DNA of 17,260 nucleotides from an uncultured Clostridia bacterium (GCA_910580105.1 CAJTWN010000023.1:1-17260); one strand, 5' to 3'; positions 1 through 6,408 are shown, counted from the first letter of the stretch. Numbers and translations are program-made. Notes: generated from the sequence alone by a model not told the origin.

Positions 1-55
1 TTAGTTATCACAAAAACGCAAGGCATATCACTGTCTTGCGTTTTCTTTATAACAA
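1..55 (+). repeat. Left copy of 55-bp perfect inverted repeat, with terminator hairpin
   Basis: This segment is the exact reverse complement of 16899-16953. It contains a 10-bp stem (13-22 with 35-44, AAAACGCAAG / CTTGCGTTTT) and a 12-nt loop, so it looks like a bidirectional intrinsic terminator. The right copy lies directly behind a barstar gene on the - strand. By symmetry the left copy probably ends a + strand barstar outside the window. The repeat may extend left of position 1. Confidence 0.85.
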
Positions 56-90
56 TATACGAAGCAGTTTATCCCGAATTTATCATTTTC

Positions 91-276
91 CTATTTTGCA
101 ATAAGGGCTGAACGCCGGTCATCCAACATTTCGGCCGGAGATTGTACGACCGCCGAAAAACGGAAATGGAATCCACCACCTCTATAAGCGGCCTCTTTCG
201 TTATAAAACATTCGGCAAAATTCTGCGAGCTTATATTTGTTCGGCATATTATCCAGTTTTCACTATTTCTCATCAT
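91..276 (-). pseudogene. Decayed N-terminal remnant related to the barnase-type toxin gene
   Basis: The 61-residue frame starts with SENWIICRT. This matches SENWIRWRT at the start of the barnase-like gene at 16471, at both protein and DNA level. A few further matches follow (ECF versus ECL, TKE versus RKG). The cysteine pairs and HPxCxC motif of the intact relative are missing and no RNase segment follows. I read it as a broken paralogue of the toxin carrier segment, running divergently from the DUF4417 array. The similarity is short, so the relation is likely but the boundaries are uncertain. Confidence 0.45.
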
Positions 277-317
277 CCAAATATTGTTTTTATATCAATG
301 GTATGCTATAATTATTG

Positions 318-352
318 ATGGCACGCGATGGCACTTTTGTTTCTGATATAAT
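318..352 (+). promoter_or_regulatory. Activator-type promoter: tandem heptamers plus extended -10
   Basis: ATGGCAC (318-324) and ATGGCAC (328-334) are spaced by 3 bp, giving a 10-bp period, one helical turn. After 12 bp comes TATAAT (347-352), preceded by TG one base upstream (extended -10). There is no -35 hexamer at the right distance; the heptamers occupy that place. The same arrangement is found upstream of the barnase-like gene at 16504-16538. Transcription would start near 359 and run into the DUF4417 gene. Confidence 0.6.
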
Positions 353-391
353 GGTTATGAAAAGAAATAAAATGATCTATTATATCAGAAG
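341..391 (+). promoter_or_regulatory. 12-bp inverted repeat overlapping the -10 box
   Basis: TTCTGATATAAT (341-352) and ATTATATCAGAA (380-391) are perfect inverted copies separated by 27 bp. The left arm contains the -10 hexamer, so a protein bound here would occlude RNA polymerase. The left arm lies before the predicted start point, so this is a DNA-level operator candidate and not an RNA hairpin. Confidence 0.5.
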
Positions 392-421
392 GGTGTGGTG
401 TAAATTGATTGTAAAAGAAAA

Positions 422-557
422 TACACATTAAAACGTTGTTGCCGGCAACATTTTAATGTGTAATTGCGGATATGCTTAAAGATACCCATCTGCATATTCG
501 TATTTTAGCATATCCGTAAATCAAAATCAAGTTGTTTTACAATTTTATTTACGGAGG
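422..557 (+). promoter_or_regulatory. Structured 5' leader with mutually exclusive helices, possible translational switch
   Basis: Three helices can form. The first is 422-433 with 451-462, enclosing the palindrome TGTTGCCGGCAACA. The second is CGGATATGCT (467-476) with AGCATATCCG (507-516). The third is CCGTAAAT (514-521) with ATTTACGG (547-554); its 3' arm runs into the GGAGG ribosome binding site at 553-557. Helices two and three share bases 514-516, so they compete. When helix three forms, the Shine-Dalgarno sequence of the DUF4417 gene is partly hidden. I recognise no known riboswitch class. The pairings are seen in the sequence; the switching role is inferred. Confidence 0.5.
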
Positions 558-570
558 TTAAAAGGATTTC

Positions 571-1221
571 ATGAAAAAAACTAAATATGATGATGGATTT
601 CATAGCTATTTGGTAGAGGGAGCAACCGTTGTAGGCAAACCCGGAATACCAATGCTGATGAATTTGGACAATGTACAAGTGCCTAAAGATATAATACCGT
701 TTGAAAAGGCAAAATATTCTTTGAATAAAAGAAGCTATGTTCATTTTTATATGCATGACAAATATTTTGCCGATGTTTTAACATCAACCACAAAGTATTT
801 AGACTTGTTAAAGCAATTTGACGGAGTAATAACGCCTGATTGTTCGCTTGCAATCGGACAGTCAGCTTGTTTACAGCAAACAAATACATACTTTAATCGT
901 GCAGTCGGATTTTATCTGCAAAAGAACGGCATCCCTGTTATTCCTAATATCCGATGGAGTGATGAAAGCAGCTTTGAATATTGCTTTTTAGGTGTTCCTA
1001 AAAACAGTATTGTGTCGATAAGTACACAAGGATGTATTCGTTCAAATGAGCAAAAATTCATGTTCAAAAAAGGTATTTCCGCAATGCTGAAAGAATTGCA
1101 GCCAACGGATGTGCTCGTTCATGGTTATATGCCGGACAGCGTTTTTGAAGAATTTTTGAAAGACGCCCATTTTCACCGTTATAAAAGCTGGTTTGAAAGA
1201 ACCCACGAAAAGGTGGTGTAA
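571..1221 (+). CDS. DUF4417-like protein, first gene of toxin/immunity array
   Basis: This 216-residue protein resembles the DUF4417 family, which has no established function to my knowledge and occurs in phage-like and other mobile contexts. Visible landmarks are HFYMHDKYF (about 58-66), GVITPD (about 85-90), GFYLQKNGIPVIPNIRW (about 113-129), STQGC (about 151-155) and a C-terminal VLVHGYMPDSVF stretch. There is no signal peptide or membrane segment, so it is probably cytoplasmic. The ATG at 571 follows GGAGG by about 13 bases. The gene ends 3 bp before the first toxin-like gene, whose ribosome binding site (AAGGTGGTG) lies in its last codons, so the two are probably translated together. C-terminal pieces of related genes reappear before both downstream toxin-like genes. 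Its role, carrier or accessory for the toxins, is inference from context only. Confidence 0.75.
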   Translation: MKKTKYDDGFHSYLVEGATVVGKPGIPMLMNLDNVQVPKDIIPFEKAKYSLNKRSYVHFYMHDKYFADVLTSTTKYLDLLKQFDGVITPDCSLAIGQSACLQQTNTYFNRAVGFYLQKNGIPVIPNIRWSDESSFEYCFLGVPKNSIVSISTQGCIRSNEQKFMFKKGISAMLKELQPTDVLVHGYMPDSVFEEFLKDAHFHRYKSWFERTHEKVV

Positions 1222-1224
1222 TTT

Positions 1225-1602
1225 ATGGGTACATTTAAAGGAGGCTCACAAAGCTATAGAAGTATTGGACAAAATGTATTAATAACTTCGTCTAAATATC
1301 AATACTCAAATGGATATTTTGGCAAAAACAGTCCAAGTACGGGTAGTAAAACAAGGAACATCGTTTCAAGGGATAATCTTGCAACAGCAAAAGATTTTTA
1401 TAATAAAATTGCTTTTGGCGGAACAGAAAAAATTTATGATAATGGAAATAGGAGAATTACTCAGATGTCAGATGGTTCTATTATTACTTGGCGAAAAAAG
1501 TCAACCTCAGACGGTACATCGGTAGTTGAGATAAACATATCAAATAGCACTCACACGGGTGGAGTGAAAAGGCAAAAAATTCATTTTATAGAGGAGGAAT
1601 AA
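1225..1602 (+). CDS. Putative orphan polymorphic-toxin C-terminal domain (toxin A)
   Basis: The 125-residue protein starts with a glycine-rich MGTFKGGSQSYRS segment, like the starts of toxins B and C. It then has a compact domain from about residue 44 to 123, with ATAKDFYNKIAFGG, DGSIITWRKKSTSDG and a closing KRQKIHF. This resembles small C-terminal domains of clostridial polymorphic toxins, but I cannot name the family or catalytic residues. There is no secretion domain, so it is an orphan toxin tip and not a complete delivered toxin. It is packed between the DUF4417 gene (3 bp) and the immunity candidate (3 bp). The position and small size support the toxin reading; a plain hypothetical protein is the alternative. 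Confidence 0.6.
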   Translation: MGTFKGGSQSYRSIGQNVLITSSKYQYSNGYFGKNSPSTGSKTRNIVSRDNLATAKDFYNKIAFGGTEKIYDNGNRRITQMSDGSIITWRKKSTSDGTSVVEINISNSTHTGGVKRQKIHFIEEE

Positions 1603-1605
1603 TAA

Positions 1606-2172
1606 ATGAATACCTCAATAATTATCAATAATAAAGAAATTGATTTACTTAAAAATATGATAGGCAAAAAGTTTAATAAGTATAGATGTGATCCGTTTAT
1701 TAATAGTCCTATGGTGTATGGAATCATAGGCGTATATATTGACGGAAAACCATTTAAAATTACATCGCTTTTAAAAGTAGTTCAAAGATTTTTAGTTATA
1801 GATGAAGTTGCAGAATTTAAAATAATTGAAACTACAGATGATAGCATCAAAACTTTTATGAACGATGGCGAAATGATTGATACGCCAATAAATAGTAAGA
1901 TCGAATCTATTTCTGTGGTTAATGACTTTCAAACAATAGAGCACGATGGAAAACTTTATGAGTTTAGTTCTACCGTTGGACTTATTTTTGTGTTAGAAGA
2001 TTCCCGAGAGATATCTTTTGAAATTGGGACCTGGTTTTCTGAAATGATGACTATTCGAAAAGGCTATAACTTAATAGAGAAATTTACACCGATTGAAGAT
2101 TTCTTTGAAGAGTGGGAAGATTGTGAAGGATATGTTCCTAAATGCTCGCGCAAAATTATAGAGATAAAATAA
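1606..2172 (+). CDS. Putative immunity protein for toxin A
   Basis: This 188-residue protein is acidic, with no signal peptide, membrane segment or recognised motif. It begins MNTSIIINNKEIDLLKNM and ends with an acidic stretch, IEDFFEEWEDCEGYV. It follows the toxin-like gene by 3 bp with a strong GAGGAGG site, typical of toxin-immunity pairs. Its stop codon at 2170-2172 is followed within a few bases by DNA homologous to the middle of the DUF4417 gene, so it marks the end of an inserted cassette. The AT-rich coding differs from the DUF4417 pieces around it, which suits separate acquisition. I do not recognise the family; the immunity role is inferred from position. Confidence 0.5.
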   Translation: MNTSIIINNKEIDLLKNMIGKKFNKYRCDPFINSPMVYGIIGVYIDGKPFKITSLLKVVQRFLVIDEVAEFKIIETTDDSIKTFMNDGEMIDTPINSKIESISVVNDFQTIEHDGKLYEFSSTVGLIFVLEDSREISFEIGTWFSEMMTIRKGYNLIEKFTPIEDFFEEWEDCEGYVPKCSRKIIEIK

Positions 2173-2176
2173 TCAT

Positions 2177-2512
2177 TTTCATTGTGCAGTCGGATTTTAT
2201 CTGCAAGAGAATGGAATTGCGGTCATACCAAATGTGCGTTTTAATGATGCGCGAACATACGAGTTTTGTTATGACGGCATAGAAAAGGATAAAACTGTCG
2301 CGGTTGGCACCCATGGATGTATAAAACGAACAGAGGATAAAAAACTGTTCAAATCCGGCTTAGAAGAAATGGTTAAACGCCTGTCTCCCAAGACCATCAT
2401 CGTTTACGGAGCCGCGCCCGATGATATTTTCGGACAATATGCTAAGCGCGGAATTGATATAATTCCCTTTGAAAGCGAGTTTTCAAAGTCCAGAAAGCGG
2501 GTGACTGCTTAA
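2177..2512 (+). pseudogene. C-terminal fragment of a second DUF4417 gene
   Basis: The frame reads AVGFYLQENGIAVIPNVRF and then a THGC segment and a VYGAAPDDIFGQYAKRG tail, matching the second half of the full-length protein at 571. A 23-nt stretch around 2184-2206 is identical to 900-922. The N-terminal half is absent and no start codon sits at the junction; the first ATG in frame is at 2234. It ends in TAATG, sharing one base with the ATG of toxin B at 2512. It may still be translated from 2234 as a 92-residue product that couples translation to toxin B, but as a gene it is truncated. Confidence 0.75.
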
Positions 2513-2522
2513 TGGGCGGCGG
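2393..2522 (+). repeat. 130-bp direct repeat, copy 1 (DUF4417 3' end plus toxin start)
   Basis: This segment matches 3452-3581 with two mismatches in 130 bp. It covers the last 39 codons of the DUF4417 fragment and the first codons of toxin B (MGGG). Downstream the two copies diverge into different toxins. It is therefore a conserved landing segment in front of variable toxin tips and long enough for homologous recombination. Confidence 0.85.
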
Positions 2523-2859
2523 CATGAGCGGCAATTTTGGAAATACGAAGGGAACAAAAGCAAGTTATAGGCACATTATATCAAGCTTACCCAAAAATCC
2601 CAATAATTTAACCAAAAAAGGTTGGACAAACACTACACCAACCGGAATGTCACAAAACACATCATCTCAAATGTTTACAAATAAAAATAATGGTATGAGA
2701 ATTCGTTTTGATAAAGGGAAAAAAGGTGCCACCGGATATGGCGCAAAAGATCATTATCACATTTTAAACCCAAATTCAACGGGCAAGCACGATTATTATT
2801 TAGATAAAAACGGAAAGCCAGTGCCCAAAAATTCAAAAGCATCACATATAATCCCATAG
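2512..2859 (+). CDS. Putative orphan polymorphic-toxin C-terminal domain (toxin B)
   Basis: The 115-residue protein starts MGGGMSGNFGNTKG, then has a domain from about residue 35 to the end. It carries GMRIRFDKGKKG (61-72), GAKDHYHILNP (78-88), DYYLDKNGKPVP (94-105) and a final SHIIP. The His/Lys-rich core (H81, H83, N86, H93, D98, H112) resembles C-terminal domains of secreted polymorphic toxins, many of which act on nucleic acids; I cannot assign the exact family. Its start codon overlaps the stop of the DUF4417 fragment (TAATG), so expression relies on translational coupling. The next gene, its likely immunity partner, starts 15 bp downstream. Confidence 0.6.
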   Translation: MGGGMSGNFGNTKGTKASYRHIISSLPKNPNNLTKKGWTNTTPTGMSQNTSSQMFTNKNNGMRIRFDKGKKGATGYGAKDHYHILNPNSTGKHDYYLDKNGKPVPKNSKASHIIP

Positions 2860-2874
2860 GAGGAAAAATAGTTT

Positions 2875-3213
2875 ATGACAATATCAGAATTTTTTAGTAA
2901 GTACAATTTACACGACAGTTTGTTGGAAAACATTAACTATGATGAAAAAAGGAGAATAATAACACTGGAAATAGATTTTTGTTATTGGCTGCAGGAAAAC
3001 TATACTGGTGATATGCCGGAGACAGGTATGATAACACTTATTTTTTCAAATGTGATTAAATTTGACTATACTCCTTTTTCCATAAACAGCGATGAAATAA
3101 TAAGCGTTAATAACAACTCAGATGGTAGGTTGTATTTAGAATTTTTTAATGATATAACCGAAGAGTGTCATAGTTTATGTATTATAGCAGAACAGGTCGA
3201 AATAGTTGAATAA
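2875..3213 (+). CDS. Putative immunity protein for toxin B
   Basis: The 112-residue acidic protein begins with a helix-like MTISEFFSKYNLHDSLLENI, followed by alternating beta-type stretches (RRIITLEIDFCYWLQ, MITLIFSNVIKFDY). The NLHDS start with a strand-rich body is common among small immunity-type proteins. It has no signal peptide or membrane segment. AGGAGG, which overlaps the toxin B stop, serves as ribosome binding site about 10 bases before the ATG. Position behind a toxin-like gene is the main evidence for its role; the family is not identified. Confidence 0.5.
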   Translation: MTISEFFSKYNLHDSLLENINYDEKRRIITLEIDFCYWLQENYTGDMPETGMITLIFSNVIKFDYTPFSINSDEIISVNNNSDGRLYLEFFNDITEECHSLCIIAEQVEIVE

Positions 3214-3318
3214 GAATTTATGTATATCGGCATTTCTGTCGCTGTATATAAGATGAAACGTACAGATTTCCTTTTAGGCAGAATACGGATGGGAAAATAA
3301 CGGAGGAATACATAGCAG

Positions 3319-3356
3319 AATGGCAGACAGGACTTTTCAAAATTCTGTCTGCCATT
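3319..3356 (+). terminator. Strong near-palindromic hairpin after immunity B
   Basis: AATGGCAGACAG (3319-3330) pairs perfectly with CTGTCTGCCATT (3345-3356), and most of the intervening bases can pair too (TTTT/AAAA). It lies 105 bp after the immunity B stop. There is no clean T-run, only a loosely T-rich stretch, so termination is possible but not certain. The surrounding 3214-3385 holds no convincing gene. Confidence 0.45.
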
Positions 3357-3385
3357 TATGTGCTTTTGCCATCAGGGAATATCAA

Positions 3386-3571
3386 GCAAAAAGCTGGAAA
3401 AGAATGTTTTAAAAGCGGTTGCAGGAAATGGTCAGCCGTTTCTCCCCTCATACCATCATCGTTTACGGAGCCACGCCCGATGATATTTTCGGACAATATG
3501 CTAAGCGCGGAATTGATATAATTCCCTTTGAAAGCGAGTTTTCAAAGTCCAGAAAGCAGGTGACTGCTTAA
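3386..3571 (+). pseudogene. C-terminal fragment of a third DUF4417 gene, with internal stop
   Basis: From 3413 the frame reads RLQEMVSRFSPHT, then VYGATPDDIFGQYAKRG, nearly identical to the second fragment's tail, and stops with TAATG at the start of toxin C. Upstream the frame contains TAA (3410-3412) and similarity fades at about 3386. The last 120 bp of the gene are almost unchanged while the rest is lost or diverged, which suggests recent homogenisation of the toxin-proximal part. Confidence 0.7.
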
Positions 3572-3581
3572 TGGGCGGCGG
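3452..3581 (+). repeat. 130-bp direct repeat, copy 2
   Basis: This copy is offset by 1059 bp from 2393-2522, with two mismatches. A crossover between copies would excise toxin B and its immunity gene and place toxin C directly behind the upstream DUF4417 fragment. Confidence 0.85.
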
Positions 3582-3722
3582 TTTTGGAAATACAAGGGGA
3601 AAACAACAGTCCATTAAATATTGGGGAAACAATCCGGCAAAATCTCTAGGGAAAGGATTTGAATGGAGAGAAAAATCCAGTCTCGGAGGTGATAAAGAAA
3701 ATTGGTATAATCCAAAAGGGGA
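3571..3722 (+). pseudogene. Truncated orphan toxin (toxin C), polymorphic toxin type 17-like start
   Basis: Starting at the TAATG overlap, the frame reads MGGGFGNTRGKQ, then NPAKSLGKGFEW and GGDKENWYNPK. The pattern NPAK...GFEWR...GGDK...WYNP recalls the beginning of the polymorphic toxin type 17 domain as I remember it. In that domain a His/Asp/Trp-rich segment (DLNHP, GPHWDY-like) follows and is expected to be needed for activity; here it is missing. The sequence runs straight into the ribosome binding site and start of a barstar fragment. The frame stays open to 4413 but only as a chance reading across unrelated remnants. I judge it a toxin cut off by recombination. Confidence 0.55.
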
Positions 3723-3734
3723 GAAAAATGGAAT

Positions 3735-3809
3735 ATGCAAGAAATCATATTGGATTTTACGGAATGCAAATATATTGTACGATTATACTATAATTTCAGG
3801 AAGGATTTC
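3735..3809 (+). pseudogene. N-terminal stub of a barstar gene
   Basis: The ATG at 3735 opens MQEIILDFTECKYIV, matching the starts of both barstars on the right side of the window (15945 and 17247), including nearly identical DNA. Similarity ends around 3809, before the barnase-binding helix (YYGENLxALWD). About 25 of roughly 90 residues remain, so it cannot act as an inhibitor. It is on the opposite strand from the other two copies and shows that barnase-type cassettes once passed through this array too. Confidence 0.7.
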
Positions 3810-3858
3810 TTACAAAAATTATATGCGGCAAAGACACATCCCCAAACAACAGCAATCG

Positions 3859-4103
3859 TTGCCGGAAACGATAAACACTGCGGTAAAAAAGCGTATCTTA
3901 ACTTTATGCAAAGAATATAACCTGTCTGTTGGAATGCTTGCCAGAAAATGCGTCCTTTCACCGGCGGCTCTGTACAACTTGTTTGAATACGCTGTCCCAC
4001 CCTGGATACAATCGTCAGAATTTGCGACGGATTGGATGTTCCGGCAGCCTGTTTTTTTAACAAAGAATTTGAAGATGACGCCGGTAATTTCAAAGAGCCA
4101 TAA
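3859..4103 (+). pseudogene. Frameshifted XRE-type helix-turn-helix regulator
   Basis: One frame from 3859 reads LPETINTAVKKRILTLCKEYNLSVGMLARK and on to LSPAALYNLF, the usual first half of small XRE/Cro-type regulators, with recognition-helix region SPAALYNL. Near 4000 the continuation shifts frame: TLDTIVRICDGLDVPAACFF, then NKEFEDD, ending at TAA 4101-4103. That is the usual second half of the same family. A single-base indel around 3992-4003 would explain it. No clear start codon or ribosome binding site is seen; TTG at 3859 is the only candidate. It could once have controlled the array, but the protein is now broken. Confidence 0.6.
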
Positions 4104-4197
4104 GGCAGTAAAAATAAGCCAACATCTTATGCCTGCCTGCAATGGGGCCGGGATAAAAGATTCCGCACCCAAAGCGCGGCAGATAAACATATGTCAT

Positions 4198-4217
4198 TGC
4201 CCCGGTTTTCCGGGGCA
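4198..4217 (+). terminator. GC-rich hairpin, possible terminator of the array
   Basis: TGCCCCGG and CCGGGGCA flank a TTTT loop; a T-rich stretch (CCTTCCTTTT) follows on the + strand. The T-run is interrupted, so termination is only likely. Confidence 0.4.
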
Positions 4218-4367
4218 CCTTCCTTTTACGCATCCGCACCTTGCGCCGCCGGCGCACTGGATGCTTTTTGCCGGAAAACCAAATCTGCCTGTTTACAGCA
4301 CTCTTTCGCAGTTTAAGCCGTTGATAATCAACTCTATGATTTTCACAGGTTCCTGCTTTCCGGCAAT

Positions 4368-4431
4368 AAAAAAGGCATCCCTTGTTGAAACTGCATCGGT
4401 TTTTGCAGTTTAATGACAGGGGGTGCCTTTT
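4368..4431. terminator. Large two-part hairpin with A- and T-tracts, bidirectional terminator
   Basis: AAAGGCATCCC (4371-4381) pairs with GGGGGTGCCTTT (4419-4430). Inside it AAACTGCA (4388-4395) pairs with TGCAGTTT (4404-4411). A-rich sequence before and T-rich sequence after make it usable on both strands. Confidence 0.6.
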
Positions 4432-4510
4432 GGTACTATCAAAGCGTAAGTGTAAGACACCGGCAGGCGTTTCACATTTGCGCTTATTTTTATCTCTGTT
4501 TCTTTGCACA

Positions 4511-4548
4511 AAAAAAAGTCCCGGAACCCAAGGGATTCCGGGACAAAA
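4511..4548 (-). terminator. Intrinsic terminator of the nicotinamidase-like gene
   Basis: TCCCGGAA and TTCCGGGA form an 8-bp stem around CCCAAGGGA, followed on the - strand by a run of about eight T. It begins within a few bases of the stop codon at 4551. Confidence 0.85.
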
Positions 4549-4550
4549 AA

Positions 4551-5057
4551 TTACACATTCACCTGCAGGGCTGCCATGGCGTCCAAAGCGGTTTGATGCC
4601 GTTCTTCTGTCACGCCTGCACAACAGGAACTGTCCACCAGGATTTCTGCTTCCGGCAGGAAAGCCTTCGCCATCACCACATTGGAAATCACACAGATGTC
4701 TGTACACAGTCCAACAAATTCAATTTCTTTCGGCTGTTTTTCCTGCAAAAATTCCATCAGCTCCACACTGCCAAAGGTTCCTTTGTCAAAAATCTTCTTT
4801 CCTTCAGCCAGTTCCGCGATTCCTGGTGCAAGAGCCCAGCCGTCGTCTCCTTTGAGACAGTGAAGGATGGGCAGGTTTTTTCCCTCCTGGGAGGAGAGAT
4901 AATCTTCATCGTGGGTGTCTCTGGTAAAGACAACCTCACCGTCATAGTTTTCGATCTTTTTTATCACCGCCGGAAGGATTGCCTCCGCCTCCAGAGTTCC
5001 CAGCGCACCGGTGATGAAATCATTCTGCATGTCGACAACAACCAAAATTTTTCGCAT
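4551..5057 (-). CDS. Isochorismatase-family cysteine hydrolase, nicotinamidase-like
   Basis: The 168-residue protein has the isochorismatase-like fold. The catalytic triad is visible: D9 in VVVDMQNDF, K92 in IFDKGTFGS and C122 in GLCTDICV. D47, H49 and H66 sit where nicotinamidases bind their metal. A nicotinamidase (nicotinamide to nicotinate, NAD salvage) is the best guess; other amidohydrolases of the family cannot be excluded, and 168 residues is slightly short for PncA. I chose the ATG at 5057 because GGAGGG lies 7 bases upstream and the fold starts there; the frame open to 5201 adds residues unlike the family. It lies downstream of asnA on the same strand with a 156-bp gap and no clear promoter, so it may be co-transcribed. 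A strong terminator follows. Confidence 0.85.
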   Translation of the reverse strand: MRKILVVVDMQNDFITGALGTLEAEAILPAVIKKIENYDGEVVFTRDTHDEDYLSSQEGKNLPILHCLKGDDGWALAPGIAELAEGKKIFDKGTFGSVELMEFLQEKQPKEIEFVGLCTDICVISNVVMAKAFLPEAEILVDSSCCAGVTEERHQTALDAMAALQVNV

Positions 5058-5213
5058 AGTTCCCTCCTGCAAACAGCGCCGGGACCTTTTCATACAGTGG
5101 GTTCCCTCATGCCCTGTTCTCTGTCTTTTATGATATGTAAAAATGGAAATGGGCGTTTGGACAGCGATGTTTCTATACGAAAAAGCTTTCGCCGCTTCCA
5201 TAAACTGCCCGGA

Positions 5214-6221
5214 TTATAATAGTGCGATACCGGCCTTTTCACAGGCGGTTCTGGTTTTTTCATCCCAGATGGAAACCTGAACCTCGCCGATGTGCGCCTT
5301 TCCCAGCAGCAGCATACAGATCCTGGACTGGCCGATGCCGCCGCCCATGGTCAGGGGCAGTTCGCCGGCAAGCAGCGCCCGATGGAACGGCAATTCAGCC
5401 CGTTCTTCGCATCCGGCCTTTTCGAGCTGTTCCCGAAGCGACTGCGCGTCCACACGGATCCCCATGGAGGATACCTCAAATTCCCGTTCCAAAACATCAT
5501 TCCAGAACAAAATGTCACCGTTCAGCTTCCAGTCATCATAGTCGGGCGCACGTCCGTCATGCTTTTCACCATTGGTCAGGCGGTCGCCGATCTCCATGAT
5601 AAACACAGTTTTATGTGTTTTTGTATAGGCCCGTTCCCGCTCTTTTGCCGATAGATCCGGATAAAGGTCGGCAAGTTCCTGGGTTGTGATAAACTGCACC
5701 TCTCTTTTCAGTTCCGTCCGAATGGACGGAAACGCCTGTTTCAGTTCTTCCAGCGTATCGCAAACCGCATCCACAATCTGTTGTACGGTCTGCTTTAAAT
5801 ACCCTTTATTTCTTGAAGCTTCATCAATCACCTTACACCAGTCCCACTGGTCCACATAGATGGAATGGATGTTGGAGAGTTCCTCATCCCGGCGGATTGC
5901 GTTCATGTCGGTGTAAAGCCCCTCACCGCAGGAGAAACCATATTTTCCAAGAGCCATCCGCTTCCATTTTGCAAGGGAATGCACCACCTGTGCTTCCGTT
6001 CCGGCATCCGGTATGTCAAAGGCCACCGCACGTTCAGTCCCATTTAAATTATCGTTCAGACCGGTGCCCGTTTCGACAAACAGCGGCGCCGTCACCCGTG
6101 TCAGATTGAGTGCGTCCGCAAGTTTTTCTATAAATGTACGCTTTATCTTTTCAATTGCCGATTGGGTATCATATAAGGAAAGCGCAGGATGATATCCTTC
6201 CGGAATCTGAATTACGCTCAT
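5214..6221 (-). CDS. asnA: Aspartate--ammonia ligase (asparagine synthetase A)
   Basis: AsnA makes asparagine from aspartate, ammonia and ATP in the cytoplasm. The 335-residue length fits the family (E. coli AsnA, 330). Family signatures are clear: FVETGTGLNDNLNGTERAV near residues 48-66, VDQWDWCKVI in the middle, and GGGIGQSRICMLLLGKAHIG near the C-terminus, where class II synthetase-type ATP-binding residues lie. The ATG at 6221 has a purine-rich site (AAAGGAATGG) upstream. Expression starts at a consensus sigma-A promoter about 190 bp upstream and passes an attenuator-type leader. The hydrolase gene at 5057 follows on the same strand. Confidence 0.95.
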   Translation of the reverse strand: MSVIQIPEGYHPALSLYDTQSAIEKIKRTFIEKLADALNLTRVTAPLFVETGTGLNDNLNGTERAVAFDIPDAGTEAQVVHSLAKWKRMALGKYGFSCGEGLYTDMNAIRRDEELSNIHSIYVDQWDWCKVIDEASRNKGYLKQTVQQIVDAVCDTLEELKQAFPSIRTELKREVQFITTQELADLYPDLSAKERERAYTKTHKTVFIMEIGDRLTNGEKHDGRAPDYDDWKLNGDILFWNDVLEREFEVSSMGIRVDAQSLREQLEKAGCEERAELPFHRALLAGELPLTMGGGIGQSRICMLLLGKAHIGEVQVSIWDEKTRTACEKAGIALL

Positions 6222-6402
6222 TTCTCACCATTCCTTTCAAATGCGCCGCACTTTTTCATGAAAACACGAAAAAGATGCCCAAAGCGCATCTTCTCTCTTC
6301 ATTATTCTTTGTATGTTTCCATACCGGCTTCGTCCGTCATACAGTCTCCGCCCGAAACCGTCCGATCCAACATATCCGATAAAAACCAAAGACGGCTTAC
6401 TT
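6222..6402 (-). promoter_or_regulatory. asnA leader with attenuator hairpin, class unknown
   Basis: The leader of about 180 nt can form a 7-bp helix (GGTTTCG / CGAAGCC), a competing helix CCGTC / GACGG that shares bases with it, a GAAA-capped GTATG/CATAC hairpin, and a terminator (AAGATGC / GCATCTT plus T5) 48 nt before the start codon. This layout suggests premature termination control, probably linked to asparagine or nitrogen supply. The conserved T-box sequence expected for Asn-tRNA sensing was not found. The structures are visible; the signal is unknown. Confidence 0.5.
6269..6292 (-). terminator. Attenuator terminator in the asnA leader
   Basis: On the - strand AAGATGC, loop GCTTTGG, GCATCTT and then T-rich sequence, located between the asnA promoter and its start codon. 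The stem is short (7 bp) and includes A/T ends, suiting a conditional terminator. Confidence 0.55.
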
Positions 6403-6408
6403 CAAGCT

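Larger units (their letters stand above)
4104..4550. other. Gene-free convergence region with several strong hairpins
   Basis: No convincing gene is seen; long open frames here lack family features and cross the hairpins. It holds a short GC hairpin (4198-4217), a large double-stem hairpin (4368-4431), an imperfect inverted repeat around 4442-4482 and the terminator of the hydrolase gene. It separates the + strand array from - strand housekeeping genes. Confidence 0.6.

Noticed and set aside
318..334. Sigma-54 promoter based on TGGCAC
   Set aside because: The matching TTGC element at the -12 distance is absent; an extended -10 TATAAT is present instead.
3571..4413. Single 280-residue protein
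   Set aside because: The frame joins three unrelated remnants and the barstar stub and second XRE half lie in other frames, so it is not one gene.
4090..4707. 205-codon - strand open frame through the gap before the hydrolase
   Set aside because: It runs across three strong hairpins and overlaps the hydrolase gene in another frame; composition is Arg/Cys-rich and noise-like.
4413..5219. 268-codon + strand open frame
   Set aside because: It lies opposite the hydrolase gene with its intact catalytic triad, has low-complexity composition and no family features. It is a shadow.
6222..6402. T-box riboswitch for asnA
   Set aside because: The conserved T-box sequence (AGGGTGGNACCGCG) was looked for on the transcribed strand and not found. 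A divergent form cannot be excluded without covariance search.
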